Shown: positions 1 to 10,298 of the stretch, in pieces
How the letters are laid out: every line of letters begins with the position of its first letter
Numbering within the stretch: the first letter of the stretch is position 1
Assembly (NCBI GenBank): GCA_021399435.1
Contig: JAJTUP010000037.1
Coordinates: 186,001-250,000, forward strand
Reading direction: 5' to 3'
From: Diaporthe sp. PMI_573
Lineage: Eukaryota; Ascomycota; Sordariomycetes; Diaporthales; Diaporthaceae
DNA length: 64,000 bases
Translations under genes and position numbers: made by a program
The notes under the pieces: generated by a model
Databases searched by the model: none
The model's input: the letters and a program-made list of their open reading frames with translations, nothing else
Told to the model about the DNA's origin: nothing

Positions 1-887
1 GACGGAAAGATTGACCAGCAGTTGGAATCCGGCAACGTCTTCATTGATGCCACTTTCCTCCAGACTCTCCACGACTTCCCCCGTTGGGCCCAGCAGGGGT
101 CTCTTCTCAACTATGCGCCAGTGGGCTTCGACCAGATCCACCCCGCGTTCAAGTCGACGGATGCTTCATGGTATGGTCTGTTCCTCATCCAATGGGGAAT
201 CAGCTACAACACCGCCAAGCTCCCCGGGATCACCATCGCCGAGTATCCTGATTTCCTCCAGGAGGGTCTGAAGGACAAGCTGGTCCTCACATATCCCAAC
301 GACGACGACGCAGTCCTGTACCAGTTCTACCTGATGTAAGCCTCCATTCATGAATGAACCTGAAATGCCCCAAACTAACGCAAACGCCCAGCATGCAACA
401 ATACGGCGAGTCCTGGTTCGACAACCTCCTAGCCCTCAACCCGCGCTGGGTCCGCGGCACCGCGACACCAAGCACTATTCTGTCGACTGCCAACGCCACC
501 GAGGCCGCGACCTTCACATCGTACGGCTCACCCTACACCCCGAGCAACACGAGCACGACCGTGACCGCATTCCCGGAGGAGGGCCAGTTCGTGTCGTGGG
601 CGCAGACCGGCGGTATCCTCAAGGGCGCGCCACACCCGGAGTCGGCCAAGCTGCTCTTCAACTGGATGCTCTCGCCCGAGCACCAGTCGACGGGCTGGAG
701 CGTGCGCCAGGACGTCCCCGTGCCCGACAGCATTCCGTACCCTGACATCTGGCACATGAACGGGACGAACCCGAGGACCTTCTTTGACTTCATGACGAAC
801 CGCCCCAACGTCGAGAGGCTCAAGCTGTACTTTGAGGACAAGATCGGCACTGCGCAGGGCCTGAGCCCACTTATTGATGACCTGTAG
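1..887 (+). CDS. Solute-binding-protein-like (periplasmic binding protein type II fold) protein, 5' truncated
   Basis: The frame is open from base 1, so the N-terminus lies outside the window. A 56-nt intron (336-391, GTAAG..CAG, with a CTAAC branch site near 373) joins YQFYLI to MQQYGESW. The visible part, about 276 residues, ends at a TAG at 885-887. The text (GSLLNYAPVGFDQIHPAFKS, ISYNTAKLPG, GGILKGAPHPESAKLLFNWM, then a C-terminal helix) follows the pattern of type II extracellular solute-binding proteins of the iron/thiamine/spermidine class, where APHPESAKLLFNW is the characteristic late helix. In bacteria these proteins deliver ligands to ABC importers. Fungi lack such importers, so the role here is unknown; a secreted or binding function is inferred. 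The ligand cannot be told from the sequence, and I cannot see whether there is a signal peptide. Confidence 0.75.
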
Positions 888-1352
888 AGGCGGGAAGCCC
901 TGTGTATCACGGATGTACAAAAAGAGAGGAGGACCACAGATCTGACCTCTTGTGTCATGAGAACATAGCCATTTCAGCTGTATATATTTTTTTGTAAATA
1001 AGAAGAGTTGTTATTGTGGAATCCTGTCACTCTCCGCCGTGAGAGCCGAGCAACTTGTTGTCGTTGACACTGATTCAAGCGAAACAATACGTTTAAGTTT
1101 CGGCAGGGGAGATCTATCTTTGAGATCTCATGCCAAGCCTCACGATCTACCAAACTATATCATTCTGTGACTCTCCGGGAAACCATTCTCCCAGCCCCTG
1201 TCCCTAGCCAGCCAAAGACGCCGTTTCCAAAACCTAAGCGAAACCCTTTCCTTGTACGCCATTCCCAAACAAGAAATTTCACCTTGCCCGCTTTCCACAC
1301 ACACCGCCATCTCGATTCCTCGACGTCGAAGGAACTCCCAAAACCAAGCCCA
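888..1352. other. Convergent intergenic region
   Basis: This stretch holds the 3' ends of two converging genes. An A/T-rich run near 976-1010 could serve as a polyadenylation region for the upstream gene. I see no coding signal or repeat. Confidence 0.5.
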
Positions 1353-1670
1353 TCAGCAACAAATCTCACACAGCGCGTAACAGCAACACGCCGCCAAGAG
1401 AACCTCGCAGAGCCCACCGTTCCTCCCGCCGCCCCTGGTGTTCAGCTCCTCGTCCTCGGGCGGCGACTGCTGCTGCTGTGATATCCCAAACGGGTTCTGT
1501 CGGCTGTAGCTGTCCTTTGGTGGGCTCCCCGGCGGAGAGTCGATGTCAGGGATGGCCGAGCACGGGCGCTCAGGCAGGTAGCCCGCAGGTGGTGTCATGG
1601 GCATCGGCGACTTCTCCATGACTCGACTTGGCGATAAGCTCCCTGCGTCTGCGAGGTTGATGTGGGCCAT
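1353..1670 (-). CDS. Small CYSTM-type cysteine-rich C-terminal protein
   Basis: Single-exon 105-residue protein. The first 80 residues are polar and low complexity (SPMPMTPPAGYLPE, then a Q4 run and an acidic stretch). The last 20 residues, starting GLCEVLLAACCCYAL, are a hydrophobic segment with six cysteines ending in CC. This is the layout of CYSTM proteins: a disordered Pro/Gln-rich head and a cysteine-rich C-terminal tail that associates with membranes and is often linked to stress tolerance. The family call rests on that tail alone. Ending directly after CC is normal for the family. A downstream start at the second Met (MEKSP) is possible but would not affect the tail. Confidence 0.6.
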   Translation of the reverse strand: MAHINLADAGSLSPSRVMEKSPMPMTPPAGYLPERPCSAIPDIDSPPGSPPKDSYSRQNPFGISQQQQSPPEDEELNTRGGGRNGGLCEVLLAACCCYALCEICC

Positions 1671-2877
1671 CTTGGATTGAATCGTTTGATTGCGATGTGA
1701 TGGTATAGGCTATGCCGACAACGTGGAGCCGAAAGAGAAAAAAAAATCCAAACAAAAAGCAATGTGGATGTTCCTCTAGGTCGACATCTGGACTGAGATC
1801 CCAAAAACAGTAGTAGTCGGGATACCAAGAAATAAGCGGGGCTTGATATTTAACCTACAATCAGGATCAACTCCATAGGCCAGTTGGTTGCTGCTAAAAT
1901 CAGTCTGCTGAGAAAGAGCGTAAGCAAGCAAGCAATATTTTGATACAGCTGATGTGCATGGAAGGAAGAGGGCCTGCAACGGTAGGATTCTGCTGTGCCG
2001 CGGGGAGCCTCACGGATCCGGGCCTGAAACAACGCCTTCAGCTTGAATGAATGCTAAAATTGGGGTCACTCTGATCCGCCCAACAGCTGCGGCAGTACAA
2101 TAAGCTGGCCTGTGGAACGTCGATGAGGTGCAGGAAGGGTCTTCCCCATGGGCCTCTGTTGGCGGCAGACCGGCGGCAGACTGGCGGCACATGAAGTCAT
2201 CGGCTTCAGACGGCGGTCAATTTGTGCAATTCATATTGACAATATTTTGACAGTCCCGAGCTCACCAAAATAAGATTTTGTCAATGACGTGCATGGCCAT
2301 AGTGACCGCCGCACTTGGGTAGCAACCATCAAACCCGAGGTCGAGCTGTAGCCGGCCCAGGCCATGGACTGCCAGCCACGCACACAAAACTCACTAGAGA
2401 AGAGCATGGGCAGTACATAGATACGAAGAATAGCTTATTGCGTACGCGACAGCTGGAAGTCTGAAACTCAATGCCATACACCGAAACGGACAGACTGAGC
2501 TGTGGTAGCATTCGTCTTCAAAGGTATGATAGGAGTGTATTAGTACTGCGGTTTACGAAGGACACAAAATGTCCAGCCCCAATTCTCAGAATTCAAACTC
2601 GACATCTGGATGCACTCCACACCCGCAACGACCGAATAGACGGGTGTACTCAATGATTGGTCCGTCTCGGAACCACAAGCGAGCGCAACGAGCAATCGAA
2701 TAATGAGGCGGATTCCTTGCCAGATGGCAGCACGCAAGCCAAGTGTTCTTGAGCAATTTGAGATCCTTTACTCGTTGGAATGACCAGTTGGCGTGTCCGG
2801 ATTCCGCATGGATTGTGGTCGTGATGGCGAGGCGCTCTTTCGAGGCGGGCACCACAGGCCGCGTGTGTTGTGAGGTG
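1671..2877. other. Intergenic, no gene recognised
   Basis: Likely promoter and 5' leader of the CYSTM gene followed by the 3' side of the next minus-strand gene. Only short frames without recognisable content are present. A short direct repeat (CGGCGGCAGAC / TGGCGGCAC) occurs near 2160-2190. Confidence 0.4.
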
Positions 2878-3828
2878 TCAGCGCGCCCCAGTTTGAAGAT
2901 GCTGAGTTGGACTCTTGCGATCCTGGGGCTTTCCGCTGGTTTTGGGAGACATCTTGTCATCCCTCTGAGGTGTCCTCGCGTATTGGGTACATCTGGATGC
3001 CCAACCCCCCTTTGATGGGTAGCTCTGTGTCAAGTGAATCTGCTCTATAATTCGATTGACTGGAATATCCCGAAGAGCCGGCCCCGACTCTTCTGTACAG
3101 CTATACTCGACGACGCCCGTAGGACTGACCAGGGAAGAGCATGGAGGCTGGCCACCGGGTTCCAGGCTTGGAGGTGTGAATGATCCTCCGTTAGTGCAAG
3201 TGGTCGAGGACACGTCTTCATCAGACGCTTCAAGAATGTTCTCGGGGTTGCGAATGTCTGAGAACCGGCTGCTTGTCTTTCTCTGCCTGCGGCTACTGTG
3301 GGTAGTAGACTGCGGCACGCTGTTCCCAGACCTCATGGTGATCCCCGGAGGCAGGGGCTTCCGGGGAATTATGGACCTCTCGGGGGCATAGCTATTGGTG
3401 TTCAGTCTCAACGGTGGCTTCTCACCTGGATCCATGCTCTTCAGGGCAGGGGAGCTCCGTGGTCCGTAGCAGGCTGATGATTGTCCACTCCCAAGCACCT
3501 CGGAGCCTCGGTTTGAGACTTGACGATTCGTCAATCTGTCCAGCTCAACGGTGGCGAGCATCAAGCTCGCCGTTGCCAAGGGGTCGATCGCATTATTCCA
3601 TGAGGCAGGCTGGGTCTTTGCGTCCAGGGGCACCTGCCCTTGACTAGGAGCTGGGGTATTGAAGAGAGGAGTGGACTCAGCAGATGAGATACACACCGAA
3701 GAATATCTATCGTTGCGGCGCCGGCGCCGTGGACTCGAGTCGAATGTGAAGTCACCGTAGCGTGATGACAAGCTACGGGCTTGTAGCCTTTTAGAAATTC
3801 TGTCCCTCAAGGACAGCGACATCGTCAT
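2878..3828 (-). CDS. Hypothetical serine/proline/arginine-rich protein (B)
   Basis: Open frame of 316 residues with possible starts at 3828 (MTMSLSLRD) or 3822. It is polar and disordered, with an Arg run (RRRRRND) near residue 34 and many SP/TP sites, but no catalytic motif or membrane segment. The early basic stretch SLRDRISKRLQARSLSSR could form a helix. It lies 58 nt downstream of hypothetical protein A on the same strand, which is too close for two ordinary genes, so both may belong to one transcript. I searched for an intron joining them: the available donors (GTATAC) and acceptors (GACAG, GGCAG) all give the wrong phase. The model is therefore provisional. No function is proposed. Confidence 0.35.
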   Translation of the reverse strand: MTMSLSLRDRISKRLQARSLSSRYGDFTFDSSPRRRRRNDRYSSVCISSAESTPLFNTPAPSQGQVPLDAKTQPASWNNAIDPLATASLMLATVELDRLTNRQVSNRGSEVLGSGQSSACYGPRSSPALKSMDPGEKPPLRLNTNSYAPERSIIPRKPLPPGITMRSGNSVPQSTTHSSRRQRKTSSRFSDIRNPENILEASDEDVSSTTCTNGGSFTPPSLEPGGQPPCSSLVSPTGVVEYSCTEESGPALRDIPVNRIIEQIHLTQSYPSKGGWASRCTQYARTPQRDDKMSPKTSGKPQDRKSPTQHLQTGAR

Positions 3829-3886
3829 TTTTGAGCGATCCTCGAGAAGGGAACGTTGACCGGACTGCTGTACCTGCCAGTGTCTG

Positions 3887-5236
3887 TCAGTAAGACTTGC
3901 TCTTCAAATTTAGTATACGACGACTTGCCATAGGCTTTGATTCATATTGTGAGGGCGTTTCGCCAGGATCAAGCGAAGGGAACGTGGCAACTGAGCGTCT
4001 CGAACGATCCTTGTGCTGTAGACTGCGCAAGGTGCCTAGGATACCACGCGATGCGTTCTTCGCCATACTATCATCGGCGCCGTTGTGGTCTTGGCGAGGA
4101 TGGTGGGTATCGACTGTGTCATCTGCAGTCAGAGACTCTTCCTTCCTCGATACTTCTGAGGTATGCAGGCGCATTTTGGAGAACCCAGTTGGGAAAGTGT
4201 CTCGACGGAGGGAATCGTCAATCGATCTTAGCCTTCGGTCGAGATCCTCAGAGGAAACCTGTTCACGAAAGAACAACGGTGTTGTTGGAGTAGAGCGACG
4301 GTGAGCGTAAGTCTGGACCCCATCAGTAGACTCAAGGCTCACATACCCGTCTGCACCACTGTGAAGTGTTGTTTGATCCTCAAGTGGAATTGTGAGCGGT
4401 CTCGTGTGATGTTGCGAGAAGAGCTTCGAGGACAAAGCTTCCAAAGCAAAAGCATTGCCATCGCATCCATTTCCGCAGCAAGGGCGTCTTATACTGGTTT
4501 GCCCGGCCGCTCCGGCCGTGCAGCCACTCAGAAGCTTGTTCGCAGCAAGATTGGCCAGAAAGTCATCGCCATGGCTGTGATAGGTGGCCGCGCAAGACTC
4601 GGACTTGACACGACGGCCAGTGCGATTATTGCCACGAGGGCCTTCGGTCCTGGTAGCCCTTGGAGCAAGGCCCCCGAGGGGAGGGAGGGAGCCGTATGGC
4701 GGAGGTGCATCCCCATAGAAGTCATCAAATAATCTGGCCGGAGGGGAGCACCCATAGAAATGGTGACTGCTGATTGAGGGCCGAATGCCGCGAAGCTGTT
4801 GGGTTGTCGAGAGGCGCGGACCAGTTGATATGTGGCATGTTCCAGGGGCCGAGACTTGGCTGCTTAGAGGCAATATCATCTTGGGTGGAGGATGAGATGA
4901 AGGAGGAATATAAATCGAGCTCCGAGTAGGTGAAATTGAGTAGTGTACCGGAATCTCTAAATGTGCTCGAGTATTATACTGTAAAGGGTGGGAAGATGGG
5001 AGAAGGAGTCGAGATGCTGGTGTTGGGGAGGAAGAGAGGAAGAAAAATTGTAGGTGTTGACAAATTCCATACCCTTTTTGTTTCCATGCTTCTTGTTTGC
5101 TGGCTCTTTCCTGTTCAGTATCAGAAGGTGGTCCTGACTCCTTGACCTGGACGAAACGTTCTTTCCTGGGCTTGAGCAGTGTTGAGATATTTCGAAAGCT
5201 GTCGGCTAGGACGGCCAATAGAGGGGGGCGGGCCAT
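3887..5236 (-). CDS. Hypothetical serine-rich protein (A)
   Basis: A long open frame runs from 5332 to 3887. The most natural start is MARPPLLAVL at 5236; the part before it is probably leader. After the segment ending KQEAWKQK there is a GTATGG donor followed by a pyrimidine-rich stretch and a TTTACAG acceptor, so an intron of about 100 nt is likely between roughly 5080 and 4980. Alternatively translation starts at MILPLSSQV (4879). The remainder is polar, with a Cys cluster (CCGNGCDG) and many basic/Ser stretches. I do not recognise a family. The last residues are RRILNLKSKSY before the stop. See protein B for the unresolved relationship. Confidence 0.35.
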   Translation of the reverse strand: MARPPLLAVLADSFRNISTLLKPRKERFVQVKESGPPSDTEQERASKQEAWKQKGYGICQHLQFFFLSSSPTPASRLLLPSSHPLQYNTRAHLEIPVHYSISPTRSSIYIPPSSHPPPKMILPLSSQVSAPGTCHISTGPRLSTTQQLRGIRPSISSHHFYGCSPPARLFDDFYGDAPPPYGSLPPLGGLAPRATRTEGPRGNNRTGRRVKSESCAATYHSHGDDFLANLAANKLLSGCTAGAAGQTSIRRPCCGNGCDGNAFALEALSSKLFSQHHTRPLTIPLEDQTTLHSGADGYVSLESTDGVQTYAHRRSTPTTPLFFREQVSSEDLDRRLRSIDDSLRRDTFPTGFSKMRLHTSEVSRKEESLTADDTVDTHHPRQDHNGADDSMAKNASRGILGTLRSLQHKDRSRRSVATFPSLDPGETPSQYESKPMASRRILNLKSKSY

Positions 5237-5416
5237 GGGGAAGAGGTGGCTGTTCTCAGAAGGAAGTCTGGGGCTCCTGAATGGGAATGCAAGCCGACAG
5301 CAAACACTCTGGGCTAAAGGTAAACAGATCAAGCTTCTTTGTCTAGTCGAAGATGTTTCAATACATATATCACATAGCTTCTTGACGCCTACACTCTTCG
5401 AGAAGACGTCGACCGT

Positions 5417-7287
5417 CTACAGCTTCATGCCTCCCAACATCTTGGCAACCCTCATCGACTGCCGCATGGACAAGTCAAGCATAATCTCTTCTGATCCTCC
5501 AGGAATGGCATAAGCCCGCACATCCCGGTAAAGCCTCTCAACCTTACCGCCCTGGCCGCCGCGCGAGTACGACAGCCCACCAAAGATCTGCGATGCCTCG
5601 CGGGCGCAGAACTCGAAAGTGACGGTGGCCTGTGCCTTGAGGCCGGCGATGGGGCCGCCCAGGCGCAGCATGGCCTCGGTCTCGCCCATCTTCTCGCACT
5701 GGTAGATGAGGTTCTCGAGCCAGTTGTACGAGGCCTCGATCTGGCGGGCCATGTGCGCCAGCTTGAGCCGGATGACGGGGTGCTCCATCAGCTTCTTGCC
5801 GAACGTCTTGCGCTTGTTGGCGTATTTCACCGACTCCTCGAAGCACACCCTCGAGAAGCGCAGGCACTGGATGATGATGCCGATGCGCTCGTGGTTGAAG
5901 TTGGTCATGATCACTGGGGGCCACACTGTTAGCTGGCTGGGATACTTGGGTAGGTGGGGGTTTGATGCGCATACCTCTGAAGCCCTGGTTCTCCTTGCCC
6001 AGGAGGTTCTCTACCGGTACCTTGACATCCTCAAATGTGATATATGTGGTTCCGGACGACCACACACCCTGGCAGTCCATCCTCCTCGTCGACACACCAC
6101 CCGCCTCCCTCTCGATAAGCAGGAGAGAGACACCGTTCATGCCGGGGCCGCCCGTCCGCACGGCAGTCGTGAAGTAGTCAGACCAGATACCGTTGGTGAT
6201 CCACTTCTTCTCGCCGTTGACAATGTAGTGCTTGCCGTCCTCGCTCAGCTTGGCCTCGCACGTCAGGTTGGCAACGTCGCTGCCCGCATCCGGCTCAGTG
6301 ATGGCCAAGCAGATGCGCTTGTCACCGTTCAGGATGCCGGGCAGGATCCGGTCCTTGAGGGCCTTCTTGCCGAACTTGACCAGCGGCGGGCAGCCAATGC
6401 CGAAGCCGCCGATGACGTTCCAGACGAAACCACCGGAGCCGGCGCGCGACAGCTCGTCTGTGATGAGCATCTCGTGGAAGAGATCCCACTGCTCTGGCGC
6501 CACCGATTTGATCTTGTTCTGAGTGTAGTCGCTCTGGAACGCTGTCCCGAGCAGGCCAGCCAGGTAGCCCCGACGACCCATCTCCTTGTAGATCTCGGCC
6601 GGGACCTCCTTCTTCTCGTCCCACTCGGTGACGTTGGGCTCGATCTCGTTCTCGACCCATTCGCGAACCTCGGCTCGGAGGGCGGCGTGGGTCTCGTTGA
6701 AGAAGGGGGAGTGGAACTGCATCACCCTCATGTCAGCGGTGAACTGAACGAGTCTACATCAAGGGTGGGACACTGACTCCTTGGTACCAACTTGGGTCGG
6801 AGAAGGGGATCTGCTCGCCGAATGGCTCTAATGCCTCGGCTTCCTCCTGGTCCTTGGGGGTGACGGGCTTCTGCGCGGGTGCTGACTTGGGTGCGGCAAC
6901 AGGCATTGGCTCTGCGGCAGGCTTCGCCTCTACCTTTGGTTTGCTGTCGAGGCTGCCGACCTGAAGTTTCCCCTTGTACTTCTTCAGAATACCCTCATTG
7001 TGGTACTTCCAGAACTGTTTGGAGGCATCCTTTCCGGCTACTCTTTGGAGGATCTTCTTGCCACCTGCGGGGAGTGGTTAGAGGGGCAAGTTCAAGCGAG
7101 GCGAAAGTATTGCGATAGGAATGCAGTTGATGCGCCGGGACTGGACCGGGCCTGGTCATCCGGGGGTCTTACCTGGGTGGTCGTCTTGGAACTTTGTGAG
7201 ATCGTAGACATCTTCGTCGACAATAATCCAGAGGGAGTCGGGCGTCTTATGCGACGCGACGTCGCTGGCACTGAACGTCTTCGACAT
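5417..7287 (-). CDS. Cytochrome b5-acyl-CoA dehydrogenase fusion protein
   Basis: Four exons, 7287-7173, 7064-6778, 6716-5975 and 5913-5417, join in frame to 546 residues. Residues 1-80 are a cytochrome b5 domain with both haem histidines visible (DDHPGGKK and FWKYHNEG). A Pro/Ala/Lys linker follows, then an acyl-CoA dehydrogenase with the flavin/substrate motifs CLAITEPDAGSDVANL and KKWITNG and the C-terminal AIPGGSEEIM. The C-terminal motif resembles long-chain acyl-CoA dehydrogenase (IYGGTNEIM) rather than the YEGT class, so the catalytic Glu is probably in NHERIG; this is inferred. Such a fusion would oxidise acyl-CoA at C2-C3, with the b5 domain as a built-in electron carrier. I see no clear mitochondrial or peroxisomal signal. 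The first intron splits the HPGG codon region. Confidence 0.9.
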
Positions 7288-8474
7288 TTTGAAGTGTGAT
7301 GCTATTCGAAGGAGAGGATGGACAGGGACGAATCACTTGATGACTATTACCAAAGGTGTGGTATTCAGGAAGAAGATAGCAATCACCAGCAAAGGGAAGA
7401 AAAGAGTGGCCCGGAAGAATGGTCAAAGCAAGTCAGCCTCTTGCGTTCCTGTTAAAAAGGAGCGGCCACAGTGTCGGTCGGCTATGGGAGACAGAAGAGC
7501 AATCACATGCTCGGGAGGGAAGGGATGCAGCGCAGCGCCAGCGTCAGAGAAGACGGGCCACGAGGACAATCCTTGGACCCCTGCCCACCCCCACACACAC
7601 AAAACTCCCATCACTGGTGTCTAAACACTCCCTCCCTCCTGTGCCCGTGGGGCAATTCTGGGGAACCTTGGGACCACCGGGGAAAAGACTGCATCAGTCC
7701 CAGCTTCTCCCTTCTCCCCTTCCAGCGGCGGCAGGCCGGCTGGGGCTGGTGTGTTGCACCAATGCAGCTCTCAGATTTTAGACAGAGTCATGTGCCTTTC
7801 TAACCTTTTCTCCATCCAGCAGCCCGTTCCCCGTAGTCCAACCCGTCGCCCTGGGAGCTGGCATGTGAAAGCCTGAACGGGGGGCGCCAGCTGACATCAT
7901 TGACAGCCCCTGGGTGACTCGGCCAATGGTGCGAGGGGTGATTCGAAGCGACTTGGATCGCCTGGGGCCGAAATGGGTAAGAGCCGAGGCTCAGCGCATT
8001 CCTGGACCCACTACTGTGAACAACTGCCCCGGACTCTGGATTTCCGACCAGGGCAACTGGTCATTACTGACAAGGTTAATTATGTTCGACGTTGTTTAAT
8101 GTTGCAGCGCTGCAATGTTGCCCGGTCTGACAGGTCGTTTAGAGTTAGACATGTCCTTCAGACGGATGCCTTTCGGGCCTCCGAGGGGTGCCATGTTTGC
8201 AGCCATGGCGATTTACACCTCTTCATTCGAAGCTCCACCTGATCTCCTTAGCAAATATCTGCCGCGTCTCGACGCATCGGCTTGGGATGCCTTCCCATAC
8301 CCTTTTCCGACGATAAACTCCGGTAGCAACGCCAGTCCCCCCTGTTCAAGGAAGTATCCCTCGGTATCAGTAAAAAACAAAAACATGCAAAGAAGCAACT
8401 GGCTCGTAGTAAATGCCCGTCACATACGGCTCAAGACAACACATGCCCACCTCGGCACCAGGTCCCCCCAAAAC
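7288..8474. other. Intergenic: promoter/leader of the b5-ACAD gene and 3' side of fen1
   Basis: The stretch next to 7287 is the likely 5' leader of the fusion gene. C/T-rich runs occur on the plus strand near 7560-7720. Several short plus-strand frames here have no recognisable content. Confidence 0.4.
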
Positions 8475-9837
8475 TTAGGCGGTGCCACGGGGCTTCGCCT
8501 TGGCCTTGGCCTTCTCCTTCTTCTCCTCCTTGAGCTTCTTCCTCTTCTCCTCGTTCTTCTCCTCCAGCTTCCGCTTGTGCGCCTTCTGCTCCTCCGCCGT
8601 CTTGGGCACGGGCTTGAAGAACCCCTCCAGCCGGCTCTGCTGCGAGCTCTTGAGGTCCTTCTCCAGCCTGCTCGCGCCCGACCGGACACGGTCCTCCGAG
8701 AAGCCCTTCTCATTGACCAGGAACTGCACCAGGCCGTCCACGTCCGGCTTGTCCCACTTGAAGTCGCACAGCGGGTCGTCCGCCGACCGCACGTCGGGCT
8801 CGAAGAAGAGGTCGCGCGCGTCCAGGTACGGCCAGTCGTCGGGGAGGGTGTACTTGCCCTTGGGGTCGTTCTTGATCGACTCGACAACCTTCTCGAGGCT
8901 TCCGTGCTCGCGGATCAGCTTCAGCGCCGTATTGGGCCCGACCTTGGGGATGGGGTCGAGGTAGTCGCAGCCGAGGAGGATACACAGATCGACAAACTGG
9001 ATGCAGGCAGTGAGCGACCAAGTAGATGTTAGATAGCTGGGGGAGGGGCCATGGTTGGTTCTTACCTGCTTGCGGTCCATGTTCAGTCCATCCAGGACCT
9101 TGTCCAGGTGAATCTCCTGGATGGGCTCCTTGCGCTGCTCGCTGAACGTGAGGTGGCGCAGCAGGATCGGGGTGTTGAAGCAGAGGGTGTCCATGTCCTC
9201 ACTGGCCGCCGCGTAGACCTTACCTGCGCGCGCCAGAACCGCACATTGTGCCTCGGCCTCGGTGGGCGCGATCAGGTACGGGATGCCCATGAGCTTGAGC
9301 AGACGCTGACACTCGGCGTTGTGCTCCTTTGTCACGCGGACCGTCCTTCGCGAGAACTTCTCCACGTCCTCTGCTGTGCCGGTCTCTTTGGCCTCCTCCA
9401 GGCCCTCGTTGGCCTCCTGCTTCCGCTGGTATCGCCGCGCGAGCTCGCCCGACTTGAGCTTCGGCGGGGCGCCGTCGAAGACGTAGAGCGGCTTGATGCC
9501 ATTGTCGCAGATTCGAAGGGTACGATAGAACATGCCCATCAAGTGGGAGGTGGTCTCGCCTTCCTCGTTCATGAGTTGTTGGCCATCGGATCGGACTGCA
9601 ATTAGGAAGGAGTAGATGCTCATGGATCTGTGACTTTGTCAGCGCAGGCAGTGCACATCTTGTGCGTCGCTTTACGTACGCATCCTGTAGAAACAATCAG
9701 TCATGATAATTACTGTATAGGCTCCATTGAAGACTTACAATTGCGACTTTGCGGCCGAACTGGTTCTTGATCTCGCCCTCCTTGACAGCATCGGGCGCCT
9801 CCTCCTTGATGATGGAGAACAGCTGCTTGATTCCCAT
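8475..9837 (-). CDS. fen1: Flap endonuclease 1 (FEN1/Rad27)
   Basis: Four exons, 9837-9739 (99 nt), 9684-9680 (5 nt), 9627-9066 and 8996-8475, give 395 residues, the normal FEN1 length. The start [15 protein letters not shown] is canonical. Metal-binding residues are visible in [30 protein letters not shown] and GCDYLDPI. The PCNA-binding box QSRLEGFF is followed by a Lys-rich tail, a likely nuclear signal. FEN1 removes 5' flaps during Okazaki fragment maturation and long-patch base excision repair, working on PCNA in the nucleus. The second exon is only GATGC, and it restores the invariant Asp-Ala of the first metal site: GAT is Asp, and GC plus A of the next exon is Ala. Without it, exon 1 and exon 3 do not join in frame. 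Confidence 0.97.
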
Positions 9838-10298
9838 ACTGACTGCTTTCGAGATGGCCTCACTTGTAGTATGACTGAAAGACCTGATTCCTCGGACAAT
9901 GAGGTGATAGGAATTGCGCAGCAGGAGGGGAAGAGAGGTTTTTGGAAGAGTTGGGCTCGTCTGCCTAGAAAATTGGTGATGTCACGCAAGCTTTCTCCAA
10001 AACGACGCGCTGCGGGACGTTCAGGACGGTACATAGCGCGACGCGACGAAATGGACGTTTTTAGTGGGGCTCAATTAGCGACAGGGGTGGTTGGGTTTGG
10101 CAGCTACCTCAACCTGCAACCGGTTGGAATTACATGCGACAGCAATTGCTGAACATCGTGCAGCCTTGGCCACCATGAATGCAGGGCTTCTATCGCCCTG
10201 GTCATTCCGCCTTTCTGGCTGGGTCAAGTGCATGTGATCCCGTGTCTAGATCTTCATTTTGCCATATCCAGAATTGACAGAGTCTGCTGCGCAAGCGG
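9838..10298. other. fen1 promoter / 3' flank of MFS gene
   Basis: Short interval between the fen1 start and the MFS stop. No coding signal on either strand. A putative MluI-cell-cycle-box-like element (GACGCG on the minus strand, near 10030-10040) is suggestive only. Confidence 0.3.

Noticed and set aside
5706..6776. Plus-strand frame of 356 codons opposite the b5-ACAD gene
   Set aside because: Antisense shadow of the conserved dehydrogenase exons; no family features of its own.
8115..9032. Plus-strand frame of 305 codons rich in Leu (runs of LLLL) opposite fen1
   Set aside because: It is the antisense reading of the Lys/Glu-rich FEN1 C-terminus; Lys codons read as Leu on the other strand.
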